Positions 29,579-40,521 are shown, counted from the first letter of the stretch. The stretch: 64,000 nucleotides of DNA from Benzoatithermus sp963720725 (GCA_963720725.1 CAVRGN010000013.1:310001-374000); one strand, 5' to 3'. Translations and numbers: made by a program. Notes: generated from the letters alone by a model not told the origin.

Positions 29579-32500
29579 TCAGCCCAGCTCCTCCAGCAGC
29601 GCCTTGGCCTCGATCAGGTCGGGTGTGGCGAAGCCCTCGGTGAACCAGGCGTGTATCGGGGCCAGCACCGCCAGTGCTTCCTGCCGCGCGCCATCCTGGG
29701 TCACCAGCCGCGCCAACGACGTCGCGGCGCGCAGCTCGAACAACCTGGCCTCCTGGGCGGCGGCGAGGTCGATTGCACGCCGGTAGCAGGCGGCGGCCGC
29801 CGGCCGGTCGCCCTGGGCTAGACGGAGATCGCCCGCGATCCGGTGGATGTCGGCCTCGATCCAGTGCTCCGCGCTGGCGGCGATCTGGGCCTGGACCTCC
29901 GCCAGCCGTCGCTCACAGTCGTCCAGCCGACCGAGCACCTGCAGCGACCGCAGCTCGCCGGTCGCCACGAAGGGCAGGAACAGTCCGGTTCCGGTCGCTG
30001 CGAACAACGGCCGCACCTGCTCGGCAGCGGCCAGCGCCTGAGCATGCTGGCCGCTGGACGAATGCAACACCACTAGCCAACCCAGCGTGAACACGTGCCA
30101 GATCCTGATGCCGTTGGCCTCGGTGTAGGCGAGGTTCTCTTCCGCGACTGCCCTGGCACGGACGGTGTCGCCGAGCATGAGCCAGAGGATGTTGGCGTGG
30201 CCCATGGCGTAGGCGAGCGTGAGTGGGTGTCGGGTTTCCCGTGCCAGCGCCACCGCCGCCTGCGCAGCCTCGCTGGCTTGGTCCAGAAAGCCGCGCTGCC
30301 CAAGGGCCAAAGAACGATAGGCCAGCACCGCCACGCCGGAATCGTGGCCGACCTGCCCGATCAGCCCGCGATGGCGCACCGGGTCGTAGAGCTGGATGGC
30401 GCGATCGAGATGCCGCAGCGCCTCGCCGGTCAGCCCCATCATGGCGTGGGACGTGCCGAGTATGCGGTGGGCGACGACTTCGGCACCGTCGTCGGCACCA
30501 CGGGCCGCCCGCTCGGCCAAGTCTTGGGCCAGCGGCAATGCTTCGCGATGCTCCGCCCGGACGTAACGGACAACCCAATTGCCGTAGTAGACGGCAAACC
30601 ACAGCGGGCTTTCGCCGGATCGGCGCAAGAGTTCCAGAGCCTGCTCGTAGGCGGCCGCCGTCTCATTGGCACCATAGCCGAAGGCGGCGAGGCAGGCCTG
30701 GCCGATGGCGATCTGCAGCTCCAGTTCCCGCTCCCGCCATGCAGGGTCTTCACTCAGCATGCGGATCAGCTCGGCCGCACTGCGAAGATGAGCTATCGCC
30801 TCGGCGTAGGCTGGGCGGTGCAGCGCCGCCCTCCCGGCCTGCTCGTAGCAGTCGACGGCGCGCTCTGTGAGTTCGGCCTCGCGGGCATGGTAGCCCAGGA
30901 CCTGCGGCAGGGCCGCGGTGGCGGCAAGGGCATCGAGAATGCGCCGGTGCAGGACCTGCCGCTTCGCGCGCAATAGGCTCTCGTAGGCCGCGTCCCTGAC
31001 CAGGGCGTGCTTGAAGGTGTAGCTGGCGTCCGGTGGGGTGCCGCGGCGGAAGACCAGCTCGGCCGCGATCAGGCGCTCCAGGGCCGCTTGGACCACGGCC
31101 TCGGTCTGCGGAGCGGCGGCCGCCAGAAGGCGGTAGTCGAACTCGCGGCCAATGCACGCGGCGACCTGGGCCACCTCCTTGACCTCCGGGAGGCGGTCGA
31201 GTTGGGCCATCAGGCTGTCATGCAGGCTGGCCGGGACAGCGCTGGCACCCGTCTCAAGGATGGCCTTGGTCAACTCCTCGACATAGAGCGGCACGCCGTC
31301 GGTCCGGGCGATGATGGTGTCGATCGTCGCTGGCGCCAGCCGCGCACCGCCGAGCCGTGCGACGATCGCCGCCACGCCGGTGCGGCTGAGCCGGTTCAGG
31401 CTGAGCCGCGTGACGTGCGGATGGGCGGCCAGGGCGGGCTGCTGATCGGGGCGGCTGGTGACGAGCAGGAGCACGCGCGCTGCCGCGGCCTCGTCCAGCC
31501 ATCGCTCGACGAGTTCCAGGGTCGTGGGGTCGATCCAGTGCACGTCCTCCAGCAGAACCAGGACCGGCTGGGTCGCCGCCAGCGCCTGCAGCTGCCGGGC
31601 GAGCACGGCCAGCGTGCGCGCCCGCAGCTGGGTCGGGGCGAGCTCGATTGTGCCATAGCGCGCGCTGCCATCGAGACCAAGCAGGCGGGCCAGGAGGGCA
31701 CGGTCCTCGCCGTTGGCGTCGTCGAACAGGGCTTCGAACCTGTCGAGCCTGGCATCCTGCGAGTCGCCGGACGCGAACCGGGCGGCGTGCTCCAGTTGCT
31801 GGATCACCGGCCAGAGGGCGCTGCCGGCGTGGTAGGGCGAGCACTGGTAACGGATCAGGACGTGCGATTCCTCCGCCAGCGCGTCCTGCAGCGCCCGGCT
31901 GATCCGCGACTTGCCGACCCCAGCCTCGCCGACCAGCAGCACCGCCTGCCCCTCGCCGGCCCTGGCCTGAGCCCAGCGCTCGAGCAACAGCGCCAGCTCC
32001 TGGTCGCGGCCGACGATCGGCTGCAGGCTGCCGCTCCGGGCCTCGAACCGGCTTGCCACCGCCCGCTCGCCCAGCACGGCGAAGGCCGCCACCGCCGCCC
32101 CGATCCCCTTGAGCGCCTTGGGTGTCAGCGCCCGCAGCACGAACAGGTCGCCGAGCAGCCGCCGCGTGCCCTCGGCCACCACCACCTGCCCGGGCTCGGC
32201 CACGCCCTGCAGCCGGGCGGCGAGGTTGGGGGTATCGCCGACCACCGCCTCCTCCTGCGCGGCACCCTCGCCCACGAGGTCGCCGACCACCACCAGGCCG
32301 GTGGCGATCCCGACCCGGCAGGCCAGCGCCGCCGCCGCCGCCGCCGCCGCCGCTGAGCTTGGCCACCGCAGCGACGATCGCCAGCCCCGCACGGACCGCC
32401 CGCTCGGCGGCGTCCTCGTGCGCCCGCGGCCAGCCGAAATAGCACAGGACCCCGTCGCCCATGAGCTTGGCCACCAGGCCCTCGAAGCGCGACACCTCGC

Positions 32501-32873
32501 CCGCCACGGCGTTCTGGTAGGCGCGCAGGACGTCGCTCATGACCTCGGGATCGAGCTCGGCCGAGAGCCTGGTCGAGCCCACGAGATCCACGAACATCAC
32601 GGTCAGCTGGCGGCGTTCCGCGTCGCGACGCGCTGTGGCTGCGGGTGGGGGTTTGGAGGTCGCCGTGGGTGCGGCCGTTTCGAGGGCGGCAATGGCTTCG
32701 AGCAGCTTCTTGCGGTGGCCGAGCGACGTGATGCCCAGCTCCTTGAGGTCGTCGCCGCTCAGCCCGCGCAGTAGGTGGCCGTCGATGTCGTTGGCGCGGA
32801 ACAGCTCGCCGTACGCGCCGAGGCCGAGCGCGTTCAGCCAATCGCCGACATTCGGGACGGCCGTGCTGGCCAT
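29579..32873 (-). pseudogene. SAM domain-adenylate cyclase-AAA ATPase-TPR protein, frameshifted
   Basis: About 1098 codons. From ATG 32873: a SAM domain (WLNALGLGAYGELFRANDI), a class III nucleotide cyclase domain with metal-binding Asp96 in MFVDLVGST and Asp140 in LMGDGVLCYFG, and the purine-contact loop VVGDTPNLAARLQ; then an AAA/STAND ATPase (Walker A LVGEAGVGKS, Walker B VLVLLEDVHWI) and a TPR-like C-terminus. The frame changes by +1 inside the cyclase domain at or beside a (GCC)8 run (32328-32351). Such proteins are predicted stress or transport-linked regulators. The start lies 2 bases after the permease stop and the end 2 bases before a phosphotransferase start, so it is an integral member of the betaine-type ABC operon. 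Confidence 0.85.
32328..32351. repeat. (GCC)8 trinucleotide run
   Basis: Eight perfect GCC units lie within the cyclase domain of the gene at 29579-32873. On the coding strand they read as Gly or Ala runs in the two frames that join here. The adjacent +1 frame change cannot arise from whole-triplet slippage, so this is more probably a sequencing-difficult spot than a phase-variation switch. Confidence 0.9.
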
Positions 32874-32875
32874 GT

Positions 32876-34869
32876 TCAGCCGATCCCCATGCGCTCGCGG
32901 ACCCTGCGGGTGGCGGCGCCCACCAGCCGGTCGGCGACGATTGCCAGGAAGGCGACGCACAGGCCGGCCACCAGCCCGCGGCCGATGTCGGCCTTGGCGA
33001 GGGCGACATAGACCTCCTGGCCGAGGTCGCGGGTGCCGACCAGGGCGGTGATCACCAGCATCGAGATCGCCAGCATGATGGTCTGGTTCACCCCCAGCAT
33101 GATCTGCGGCAGCGCCAGCGGCAGCCGGATCCGCCACAGGAGCTGGCGGCCGGTGCAGCCGGACGCGGTGCCGGCCTCGAGCAGGCGCTCGGGCACCTGC
33201 ATGATCCCATGCGCGGTGTAGCGGATCGCCGGGGCCAGGGCATAGAGGACGATGGCGAGCATGGCGGTGAAGTCGCCGACGCGGAACAGCATGACCGCCG
33301 GGATCAGATAGACGAAGGAGGGCAGGGTCTGGAGCGTGTCGATCACGGCCTGCACCACCCGCCACATGCGCGGCCGGGTGGCGGCTGGCGATGCCCAGCG
33401 GCATGCCGATCAGGCAGGCGATCAGCACCGAGACCGCGGTCAGGTAGACGGTGAGGATCGCGTTCTCCCACTGGCCGGTGACCAGGATGAACAGCGGCAG
33501 GGCGGTGCAGAGAGCCGCGAGCCGGATGCCACCCAGCCGCAGCCCGGCGAGCCCGACCAGCAGGATCACCCACGGCCAGGGCTGGGCCAGGAGGAACCGC
33601 TTGAGCGGCAGCATCAGGTCGAGCAGGACCGCGTTCTTGAAGGCCTCGAGGCTGTCGAAATAATGGACGTTGAGCCAGCTCACGACGGACCCCCAGAAGG
33701 AGCCGGTCGAGAGCGTCCACGCGTCCGGCCAGCGCGCCAGGGCGGGCCAGGTCCAGGCCGCCAGCACGCCGGCGGCGAGCAGCATGGCGGCGGCGGCGAG
33801 GTGGCGGGCGATCTCGCCGCGCCCGGCGGGGCCGCGTCCGGCCAGCGCCTGGCTCACCCGGTCGAGGGCGATCGCCAGGGCGACGATGGCGATCCCGGCC
33901 TCCAGGCCGGCGCCGATGTCGAGCCGACGCAGGGCGGTGAGCACGTCGTAGCCGAGGCCGCCCGCACCGATCATCGAGGCGATGATCACCATGTTGAGCG
34001 AGAGCATGATCACCTGGTTGACGCCCACCATCAGCATCGGCCGGGCGCTGGGCACCAGCACCCGCCAGGTCAGCTGGCCGGCGGTGCAGCCCGCCATGCG
34101 CCCATACTCGGCAATCTCCTCGGGCACGCCGCGCAGGGCCAGGACGGTGACCCGGACCATCGGCGGCATGGCGTAGGCGATGGTGGCGATCAGGGCGGCC
34201 ACCGGGCCGAAGCCGAAGAAGAACAGCACCGGCACGAGATAGGCGAAGGTCGGCACGGTCTGCATCAGGTCGAGCAGCGGGTTCAGCGCCGCGCTCGAGC
34301 GCCGGATGGCGGAAGGACGCGATGCCGAGCAGGAGGCCGCCGAGTGCACCCAGCGGCACCGCCACCGCGATCGCGGCCAGCGTGGTCATGGCGCTGGCCC
34401 ATTGGCCGAAGGCGACGAGGTAGGCGAAGCAGCCGCCGGCCAGGAGCGCCAGCCGCCAGCCGCCGGCGAAGGCGCCGGCCAGTGCCGCCAGCGCAACGAC
34501 GGCAAGCCAGGGCAGCGGCGGCAGGACCTGCGCCGCGGTCGAGCCCTGGCCGTCCATGAAGCCGGTGGCCAGCAGGCTGGTCGCGACCCACAAGGGCCAG
34601 TCGAGCAGCCCGGCGAAGCCCCGGGTCAGCTCCTTGACGGTGACGAAGCCCAGGCTGGCGTCGTTGACCAGCCAGCGCATCCAGGCGCTGAGTTCGCGGG
34701 CGAGGCCCCACTGCCAGGCGCGCGGGAACGTCGTGGCCCAGGCGGGCAGGGTGCCGCGCGGGACCAGGGTCCAGGCCAGCGAGATCACGAGGGCGAAGAG
34801 CCAGAGCGCACCGGCGGTCGGGCGCGTTGCGCGCCACCGGTCCGTGCCCAGGGTCGCGACGGCACTCAC
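32876..34869 (-). pseudogene. Glycine betaine/proline-type ABC permease, duplicated, two frameshifts
   Basis: A double-length ProW/OpuAB-like permease of about 664 residues with two membrane modules. Frame one starts at GTG 34869 (GTGA overlap with the ATPase gene) and holds the first hydrophobic part to GIASFRHPALER; frame two has LNPLLDLMQTVPTFAYLVPV, GRMAGCTAGQLTWRVLVP and the second module's start to GMPLGIASRHP; frame three has VVQAVIDTLQTLPSFVYLIP and GTASGCTGRQLLWRIRLP. The breaks are +1 shifts at about 34290 and 33368. The two EAA-type loops (each with a GC-TxxQLxWR core) show the internal duplication. Fused double permeases of this kind serve betaine/proline importers in alphaproteobacteria. 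Confidence 0.82.
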
Positions 34870-35894
34870 GGCGCCGCCTCGCCGCCCAGCAGGACCCGCA
34901 TGACGGCGGCGCGGTCGACCAGGCCCAGGATGCGGTCGCCCTCCACCACGGCGAACGGCCGCGCGGCCCGGTCCACGGCGGCGGCGAACTCGGCCACGCG
35001 CGCCGTCGGCTGCAGCTCCCCGGCGAACTCGGCCACCCTGCCCACCGGCCGCATGATCGCCCGCGCGCTCAGGATGCGGCTGCGCGGGGCCTCGCGGGTG
35101 AAGGCGGCGACGTAGGCGTCGGCGGGTTCGAGGATGAGCTCTTCGGGCGTGCCGGTCTGGACGATGCGGCCGTCGCGCATGATGGCGATGCGGTCGGCCA
35201 GCCGCACCGCCTCGTCGAAATCGTGGGTGATGAAGACGATGGTCTTCTGCAGTGCGGCCTGCAGGCGCAGGAACTCGTTCTGCATCTCGCGCCGGATCAG
35301 GGGGTCGAGGGCGGAGAACGGCTCGTCGAGGAACCAGAGCTCCGGGCCCACGGCCAGCGAGCGGGCGATGCCGACCCGCTGCTGCTGGCCGCCGGAGAGC
35401 TGGCGGGGATGGTGGTCCTCGCGGCCCTCCAGGCCCACGAGGCGGATCATCTCCCGGGCGCGGGTCTCCCGGGTGGCCCGGTCGACGCCCTGCACCGCCA
35501 GGGGGAAGGCGACGTTGCCGAGCACGGTGAGATAGGGCAGGAGCGCGAAATGCTGGAACACCATGCCCAGCCTGTGACGGCGCAGCTCGATCAGCGCGCG
35601 CGGCGAGGCGGCGAGCAGATCCTGGCCGTCGAGCAGCACCCGGCCGGCGGTGGGCTCGATCAGCCGGGCGAGGCAGCGCACCAGCGTCGACTTGCCCGAG
35701 CCCGACAGGCCCATGATGACGAAGCACTCGCCGGCCCGGACCTCGAGATCGACCGCCGCCACCGCCGCGATCAGCCCGGCGGCTGCGATCTCCTCCCGCG
35801 TCGGGTCCGGGCGCGCGCGCAGGAAGGCCTCGGCCCGGGCGCCGAAGAGCTTCCAGACGCCGCGGGCCGCGAGCTTGACCCCGCGCTCGGCCAT
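34866..35894 (-). CDS. Glycine betaine/proline-type ABC transporter ATP-binding protein
   Basis: A 342-residue ProV/OpuAA-type ATPase. Walker A GLSGSGKST, Q-loop VFQHFALLPYLTV, signature LSGGQQQRVGIAR, Walker B LWFLDEPFSALDP, switch His in ITHDFDEAV. The N-terminal helix KLFGARAEAFL is typical of this branch, which senses osmolarity. The C-terminus is a CBS-like regulatory part (SARAIMRPVGRVAEFAGELQ and GDRILGLVDRAAVMRVLL). It is encoded 19 bases after the binding-protein gene and overlaps the permease start by 4 bases. Imports a quaternary amine such as glycine betaine, by family. Confidence 0.94.
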   Translation of the reverse strand: MAERGVKLAARGVWKLFGARAEAFLRARPDPTREEIAAAGLIAAVAAVDLEVRAGECFVIMGLSGSGKSTLVRCLARLIEPTAGRVLLDGQDLLAASPRALIELRRHRLGMVFQHFALLPYLTVLGNVAFPLAVQGVDRATRETRAREMIRLVGLEGREDHHPRQLSGGQQQRVGIARSLAVGPELWFLDEPFSALDPLIRREMQNEFLRLQAALQKTIVFITHDFDEAVRLADRIAIMRDGRIVQTGTPEELILEPADAYVAAFTREAPRSRILSARAIMRPVGRVAEFAGELQPTARVAEFAAAVDRAARPFAVVEGDRILGLVDRAAVMRVLLGGEAAP

Positions 35895-35913
35895 GCCGGG
35901 CCCGGGGCCGGGC

Positions 35914-36870
35914 TCAGCCGCCGATCCAGCCCTTCCAGACGGCCTCGTTGTCCTTCATCCAGCCGGCGACCACGTCCTCGACCTTCTGCCCCTCGAGGTC
36001 CACCTTGGCGATCAGCTCGCCCATGGTCCGGTTGTCGATCTTGAAGTTGCGGATCGCCGCATAGGCGTCCGGCCATTTCTGCTCGCCGCCGGCCCAGCCG
36101 ACCTTCTTGATCCAGCCATGCGGCTTGCCGCAGTCGTGGGTGGCGTCGGGATTGAGGCCCCAGGCCGGATCGGCGTAGCAGGCGTCCTCATATTCGGGGA
36201 ACTCGACCCAGGCGCCCTCATATTTGATCGGCGCCCAGTGCGGCGTGTAGATCCAGCCGATGAACGGCGCCTGGCGCTGGTAGGCGCTCTCCAGCTCGGC
36301 GAACAGTGCCGCGTCGGTCCCGGCATGGACCACCTCGAACGGCAGGTCCAGGGCGTCGACCCGCTCCTCGTCGAACCCGCCCCAGGTCACCGGCCCGCCC
36401 AGATAGCGGCCCTTGGGCGAGGTCTCGGCGGTGGCGAAGGCCTCGGCGCAGGCGGGCTCCTTCAGGGCCTCCCAGTTCGGCAGGCCCGGGCACTTCTCGA
36501 CCATGTAGGCCGGGTACCACCACTCCTCCTTGGCCTCCATGCCGGTCTCGCCGAGATCGACCGTGTTGCCGGTGGCGAGCGAGGCGTCCATGGCCTCCTT
36601 GCCGGTGGTCTGCCAGATCTCCATGGCGACATCGAGATCGCCGGACTCCAGGCCCGGGAACTGCGCCAGATAGTCGGCCTGGACATATTCGACATTGCTG
36701 CCGCCGGCCTTGAGCGCCTCGCCCATCAGCCGGGTGGTGATCAGCTGCCCGGTCCAGTCGTGCAGGGTGAGCTTGATCGGGTCGGTGGAATCCGCGGCCC
36801 GCGCCGCGCCCGTGGCGCCGAGCAGCGCCGCGACGGCCAGCAGGGCCGCGCCGCGATTGTTCTTGTTCAT
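35914..36870 (-). CDS. Glycine betaine-type ABC substrate-binding protein (ProX family)
   Basis: A 318-residue periplasmic binding protein with a signal peptide (MNKNNRGAALLAVAALLGAT, cut near ARAAD). The mature part, LTLHDWTGQLITTRLMGEAL, VAMEIWQTTG, GFDEERVDALDLPFEVVHAG and FIGWIYTPHWAPIKYEGAWV, matches the OpuAC/ProX clan, whose Trp/Tyr boxes hold quaternary ammonium groups. First gene of the operon; AGGAGG precedes the ATG at ideal spacing. Two Cys (EKCPGLP, EPACAEA; and EDACYA, HDCGK) could form disulphides. Exact ligand (betaine, proline betaine, choline) not certain. Confidence 0.93.
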   Translation of the reverse strand: MNKNNRGAALLAVAALLGATGAARAADSTDPIKLTLHDWTGQLITTRLMGEALKAGGSNVEYVQADYLAQFPGLESGDLDVAMEIWQTTGKEAMDASLATGNTVDLGETGMEAKEEWWYPAYMVEKCPGLPNWEALKEPACAEAFATAETSPKGRYLGGPVTWGGFDEERVDALDLPFEVVHAGTDAALFAELESAYQRQAPFIGWIYTPHWAPIKYEGAWVEFPEYEDACYADPAWGLNPDATHDCGKPHGWIKKVGWAGGEQKWPDAYAAIRNFKIDNRTMGELIAKVDLEGQKVEDVVAGWMKDNEAVWKGWIGG

Positions 36871-37277
36871 GGTGACCTCCTCGCCGCCTCCGACCCGCGT
36901 CGGAGCGACCGCACCCAGCTTCCCCGCCCCCGGCCCCGCTCGTCAACAGCCAAGGCGGCAGCGGCGCACCGGAAGGCACGGCGCCGGCGCCAGGACGGCG
37001 CGCCCAGGCACAGCATGCCGGCAGCAGCCGGATGGCCAAGCCATTGGAAGAACGCATGTTTCTGGGTTCGTTTGGTCGCTGGCGATCATGCGGGCGCTGC
37101 ATCCCCTTGTGTCGTTCTAGGAACATCAACCTATGAAAGAACCATGAGAGGGCGGCGTTGTCAAGGGCGCGGCGCCGGAGCGGTGCCTTGCGCTGCTGGC
37201 TCCGCAGCCTGGTCTGTCGCGTTGACGTCGGATGTGGCATGGCTATCAGAGGACAAGAGGACGAAGTGGGCCGGACC
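36871..37277. promoter_or_regulatory. Divergent intergenic region, binding-protein gene / LysE gene
   Basis: About 407 bases with no credible gene. The right part (about 37040-37150) is visibly AT-richer and should hold the promoters of both divergent units. A small inverted repeat, GTTCTAGGAAC at 37114-37124, is the only symmetrical site I see. No confident -35/-10 pair can be assigned. Confidence 0.4.
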
Positions 37278-37929
37278 ATGGAGATCACGACCCCCGGAAT
37301 CGCCAATCTCTGGCTGTTCGCCGGTGCTGCCCTGGTGCTGCTGCTGATCCCGGGGCCTGCGGTGCTCTACATCGTCGGGCGCTCGGTCGAGCATGGCCGC
37401 CGCGCCGGCCTGGTCTCGATCGCCGGCATCCACGCCGCGACGCTCGTGCACGTCGCCGCCGCCACGCTGGGCCTGTCGGCCGTGCTCGCCTCCTCCGCCC
37501 TGGCCTTCGGCGTGGTCAAATATGCGGGTGCGGCCTACCTGATCTGGCTCGGGCTCCAGAAGCTCCTTGGCCGCAGCGAAGCCGCGGCGGCCGCGGCGGC
37601 CGCTCGAGAGCGCGGCCACGCGCGGCTGTTGCGCGACGGCTTCGTGGTGAACCTGCTCAACCCCAAGACCGCGATCTTCTTCCTGGCGTTCCTGCCGCAA
37701 TTCGTCGAGCCCGGGCCGCGGCCATGTCGCGATGCAGGTCGCCGTCCTGGGCCTCCTGTTCACGGCCCTCGGCTTCGTCACCGACGGCGGCTACGCGCTC
37801 GCCGCCGGCACGGCCGGAAATTGGCTGAAGCGCAGCCGCTTCTATCTCGCGGTCGAGCGCTACGTCAGCGGCCTGCTGTTCATCGGCCTGGGACTGACGG
37901 CGGCGTTTGCGGGGAACCAGCGGAAGTAG
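37278..37929 (+). pseudogene. LysE family amino-acid exporter, frameshifted
   Basis: A RhtB/LysE-type translocator of about 216 residues. Frame one from ATG 37278 has LWLFAGAALVLLLIPGPAVL (the family's PGP motif), AGLVSIAGIHAATLVHV and DGFVVNLLNPKTAIFFLAFL; frame two resumes at RGHVAMQVAVLGLLFTALGF and ends GLTAAFAGNQRK. One extra C at 37716-37717 separates them. An in-frame ATG at 37239 is a possible alternative start. These proteins export basic amino acids, homoserine or related compounds. The gene converges on the IetS-like protease gene. Confidence 0.8.
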
Positions 37930-37965
37930 GGGCAGCATATTGGGGTCCCTCTGCTTCCCACGCCG

Positions 37966-40509
37966 TCAGACCTCAATTTCTACCTCCGGCGCGATGATGG
38001 TTCGTATGGCGGTATAGAGGTCGACGCCTATTGGGGCCTGGAGGCTGACGATCAGGCTGTAGCGGACAACCCGATCTGCCCGCTGGAGGCTTGGTTTGTA
38101 CCGCCACCAGCCGCCGGTTGGGTACACCGCAATGGCATGACGGCTCGCTAGGTCGGTTGCCGTTCCTTCCCAAACGTCGCTGTGGATTGACCCGCGGTTC
38201 CGCAGGCGAGGGCCAAGGAACCAACCTGCTTCCGCACCGCCCAGATCACCGTGTTCCTCCTCGTCGCGGGCCGCCCTGTTGATACGCTGACGGAAGGTGT
38301 CGGTATCTTCCTCCGCCCGTTTTACGGCGAAACGGAGGCCATGCGAGGCGTACTTATGCCGCTGAGTCCAACCGCGTTCGCCCGGATTAGGCTCAATAAA
38401 GTAGCTGAGGGTCACCCGCATCGTCACTAAGGCATCGCCCAGGGCCTCAAGCTCTGCACTCGGCCACGGGAAATCGTGCAGCACCATATCTCGCGTTCTG
38501 ACTTTGCTGCCGTTGCTTTGGAACGGCTGCAAGGTACGCTCGGCGATGAGCGTCACGTCATTCATGGCGCTCCGGAGAGCGCGATGGAGGTCCGGAACGC
38601 CATAACCGTACCGTCGTAAGAGCAGACGCTTGTGAGCTTGCCGCGCACCTGCGGGCAAATGGCCCAGCATGGCCGTCGTCCACTGCGCTGAATGGACGAT
38701 GAGGCCTCGTACTGTCTCTGGCCAATTCTCCGGGCTGTCGGCAAGGAGTTGCGCGCCCAGGCGCGACACGAGCGCCGTCGCCGCGCTGGTATCGCCGGTC
38801 ACGGTCAACAGCCTCTCGTTCGGCCGATGGAATGTGCTGAGCAACGCAAGGTCGTCGATATGGTCGCCGGCGTTCGTCGCCGGGTTGACGCCGTGATTGC
38901 CACCCTCGAACACTACCTCCGGCTTGATCGGCCAGTCGTCCCCGAATATCACTGACGTTCGGCTTGCCGGTGCCAAGTCTCCGGCGGGCGCCAAAACTTG
39001 CCAGCCTGCAAACGTCAGATCTGTGATGGTGCAGCGCTCGGTCATCGCACCTACTGTCAGGCCGTTCCAAGCCTGCGCAGGGCTTTCTATTCCGGCCGCG
39101 TCGTTCTGGTCCAGATACTCAGCAGCAGCATAGTAGCCGTCTATGTTTCCGGCGGAGATGACGAACAGGCGCTGATCGACCCCTTCGCCATAGGCTAGAT
39201 CATCGACCTTCGCGGACCACGATGATGGGCGGCCACGCCAGTGGTTGCCTTCCGCAGTGACCGCCAGACAGAACACACGCTTGCGGGCCGGCGCTTGTAT
39301 TTCTGCGCGCGACGCTGCAGACGCCGTGACGTAGCCGTAAAGTTCAGGATCGTTCTGCCCGCGGTCGGGCAGAATCTTCACGCTTTCCAGTCGATGAGGA
39401 GGCGCAACCGGTTCGGTGCCTACTATCACAGGGGTTAGGTCCCCATAGAGAGCGAGCCCGCTCATTTGCGTCCCGTGCCCGAGCCACTGACCGCTGTCGT
39501 CAGGTCCCCAAGTCGCTGTCCACGCTTGATGGTCTGCTGCACTGAGAGCAGGCTCAATTAGTGGATGGACGCGTGTACATCCGCTATCCAGGATGCAGAC
39601 GGCTGGTGCATTACCGGGTGGCGGCGTCAGCCGGGTGCGGACGTCGTTCACCCATTCGATCTGACCGGCAGGCGTCATCGCCATGAACAGCGCGGGGGTG
39701 TCACGATTTAACCGCAGTTCTGCTACTGCGTCGGTGTTCGAAATGAGTGTGCTCAGCGTCTGCGGTGTCGACCGCGCTAGAACGACCTCGCGTTCCGCGA
39801 AACGGACCACGTGATCTCGGAGCACAATTTTCAGGCGCGCGGCGGCATGTTCAAGCGTCGGGTGTGCATCAGGACGAAGCCAGATCTCCCACCAAACCTC
39901 TTGAGCAGGCTCGGGAAACAATGCTAGTTGGTCGGTGTAAAGGTCGCGGACCTGTGCCAGTCGGACCGCATCGATCGACGCGACGAGTACATCGTTCTTC
40001 GGTCGTCGGGACCTTTCGATGCGGTTGCCCTGCGCGTTGATCAAGAATTCGCTGTTGGCACCTTTGAGGTAAGTGACATTGTCCTCCGTCTCGTATGCGT
40101 TGACTTTCTTCTCGTAAAAGTCCTTGCGGGCTGCGGGCACAAATACGGTCGCCGAAAAGTGCCCCTCCGGGTCGGTTAGCGATGGTCGCACGGCCACCAG
40201 CTCGATGTCGTTGCGCCCTTGACGGTTCTCGAGCTTTTCCACGACAGCGGCTTGCGCGACGGGAATCTCGAATTCGAGATAAAACCCCTCCGCACCAGCG
40301 GCAACGTCTGGGTCACGCGCGGCTAATTGGGCTTCGGCGGCTACGATAGCAGCCCCGATGTCCCGCTTCAGACGGGCGGCGTGCTGCGCCCGGTCACGGG
40401 CCGGCAAATCCATATCGCCGCCGCCCCCGAAAGGGGACGTGAAATCCTCCCGGTCACCGTGGCCGTGCAGCAGGATATGAGGAAGATTGCGGTCACTTTC
40501 GTTCGGCAT
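37966..40509 (-). CDS. ietS: IetS-type subtilisin-like serine protease
   Basis: An 847-residue S8 peptidase without a signal peptide. The catalytic triad is readable: Asp308 in VCILDSGCTRVHP, His345 in LGHGTQMSGLAL, Ser575 in TGDTSAATALVSR. About 300 residues precede the protease core and a 200-residue beta-rich tail follows, as in the large cytoplasmic subtilases paired with AAA ATPases. That pair, IetAS, was described first as a plasmid stability/incompatibility locus in Agrobacterium and later among anti-phage systems. The gene follows the ATPase gene by 12 bases with AGGA before ATG 40509. It is intact although its partner is frameshifted, and GC is low. The target of cleavage is unknown. 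Confidence 0.85.
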   Translation of the reverse strand: MPNESDRNLPHILLHGHGDREDFTSPFGGGGDMDLPARDRAQHAARLKRDIGAAIVAAEAQLAARDPDVAAGAEGFYLEFEIPVAQAAVVEKLENRQGRNDIELVAVRPSLTDPEGHFSATVFVPAARKDFYEKKVNAYETEDNVTYLKGANSEFLINAQGNRIERSRRPKNDVLVASIDAVRLAQVRDLYTDQLALFPEPAQEVWWEIWLRPDAHPTLEHAAARLKIVLRDHVVRFAEREVVLARSTPQTLSTLISNTDAVAELRLNRDTPALFMAMTPAGQIEWVNDVRTRLTPPPGNAPAVCILDSGCTRVHPLIEPALSAADHQAWTATWGPDDSGQWLGHGTQMSGLALYGDLTPVIVGTEPVAPPHRLESVKILPDRGQNDPELYGYVTASAASRAEIQAPARKRVFCLAVTAEGNHWRGRPSSWSAKVDDLAYGEGVDQRLFVISAGNIDGYYAAAEYLDQNDAAGIESPAQAWNGLTVGAMTERCTITDLTFAGWQVLAPAGDLAPASRTSVIFGDDWPIKPEVVFEGGNHGVNPATNAGDHIDDLALLSTFHRPNERLLTVTGDTSAATALVSRLGAQLLADSPENWPETVRGLIVHSAQWTTAMLGHLPAGARQAHKRLLLRRYGYGVPDLHRALRSAMNDVTLIAERTLQPFQSNGSKVRTRDMVLHDFPWPSAELEALGDALVTMRVTLSYFIEPNPGERGWTQRHKYASHGLRFAVKRAEEDTDTFRQRINRAARDEEEHGDLGGAEAGWFLGPRLRNRGSIHSDVWEGTATDLASRHAIAVYPTGGWWRYKPSLQRADRVVRYSLIVSLQAPIGVDLYTAIRTIIAPEVEIEV

Positions 40510-40521
40510 CCGGCAGTCCTC

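Noticed and set aside
32328..32351. (GCC)8 run as a phase-variation switch
   Set aside because: Triplet slippage does not change frame, so it cannot toggle the gene; the adjacent +1 shift needs another cause.
31254..34349. Apparent permease-cyclase fusion protein
   Set aside because: The middle is out-of-frame between two breaks; the permease stop at 32876 and cyclase ATG at 32873 show two genes.
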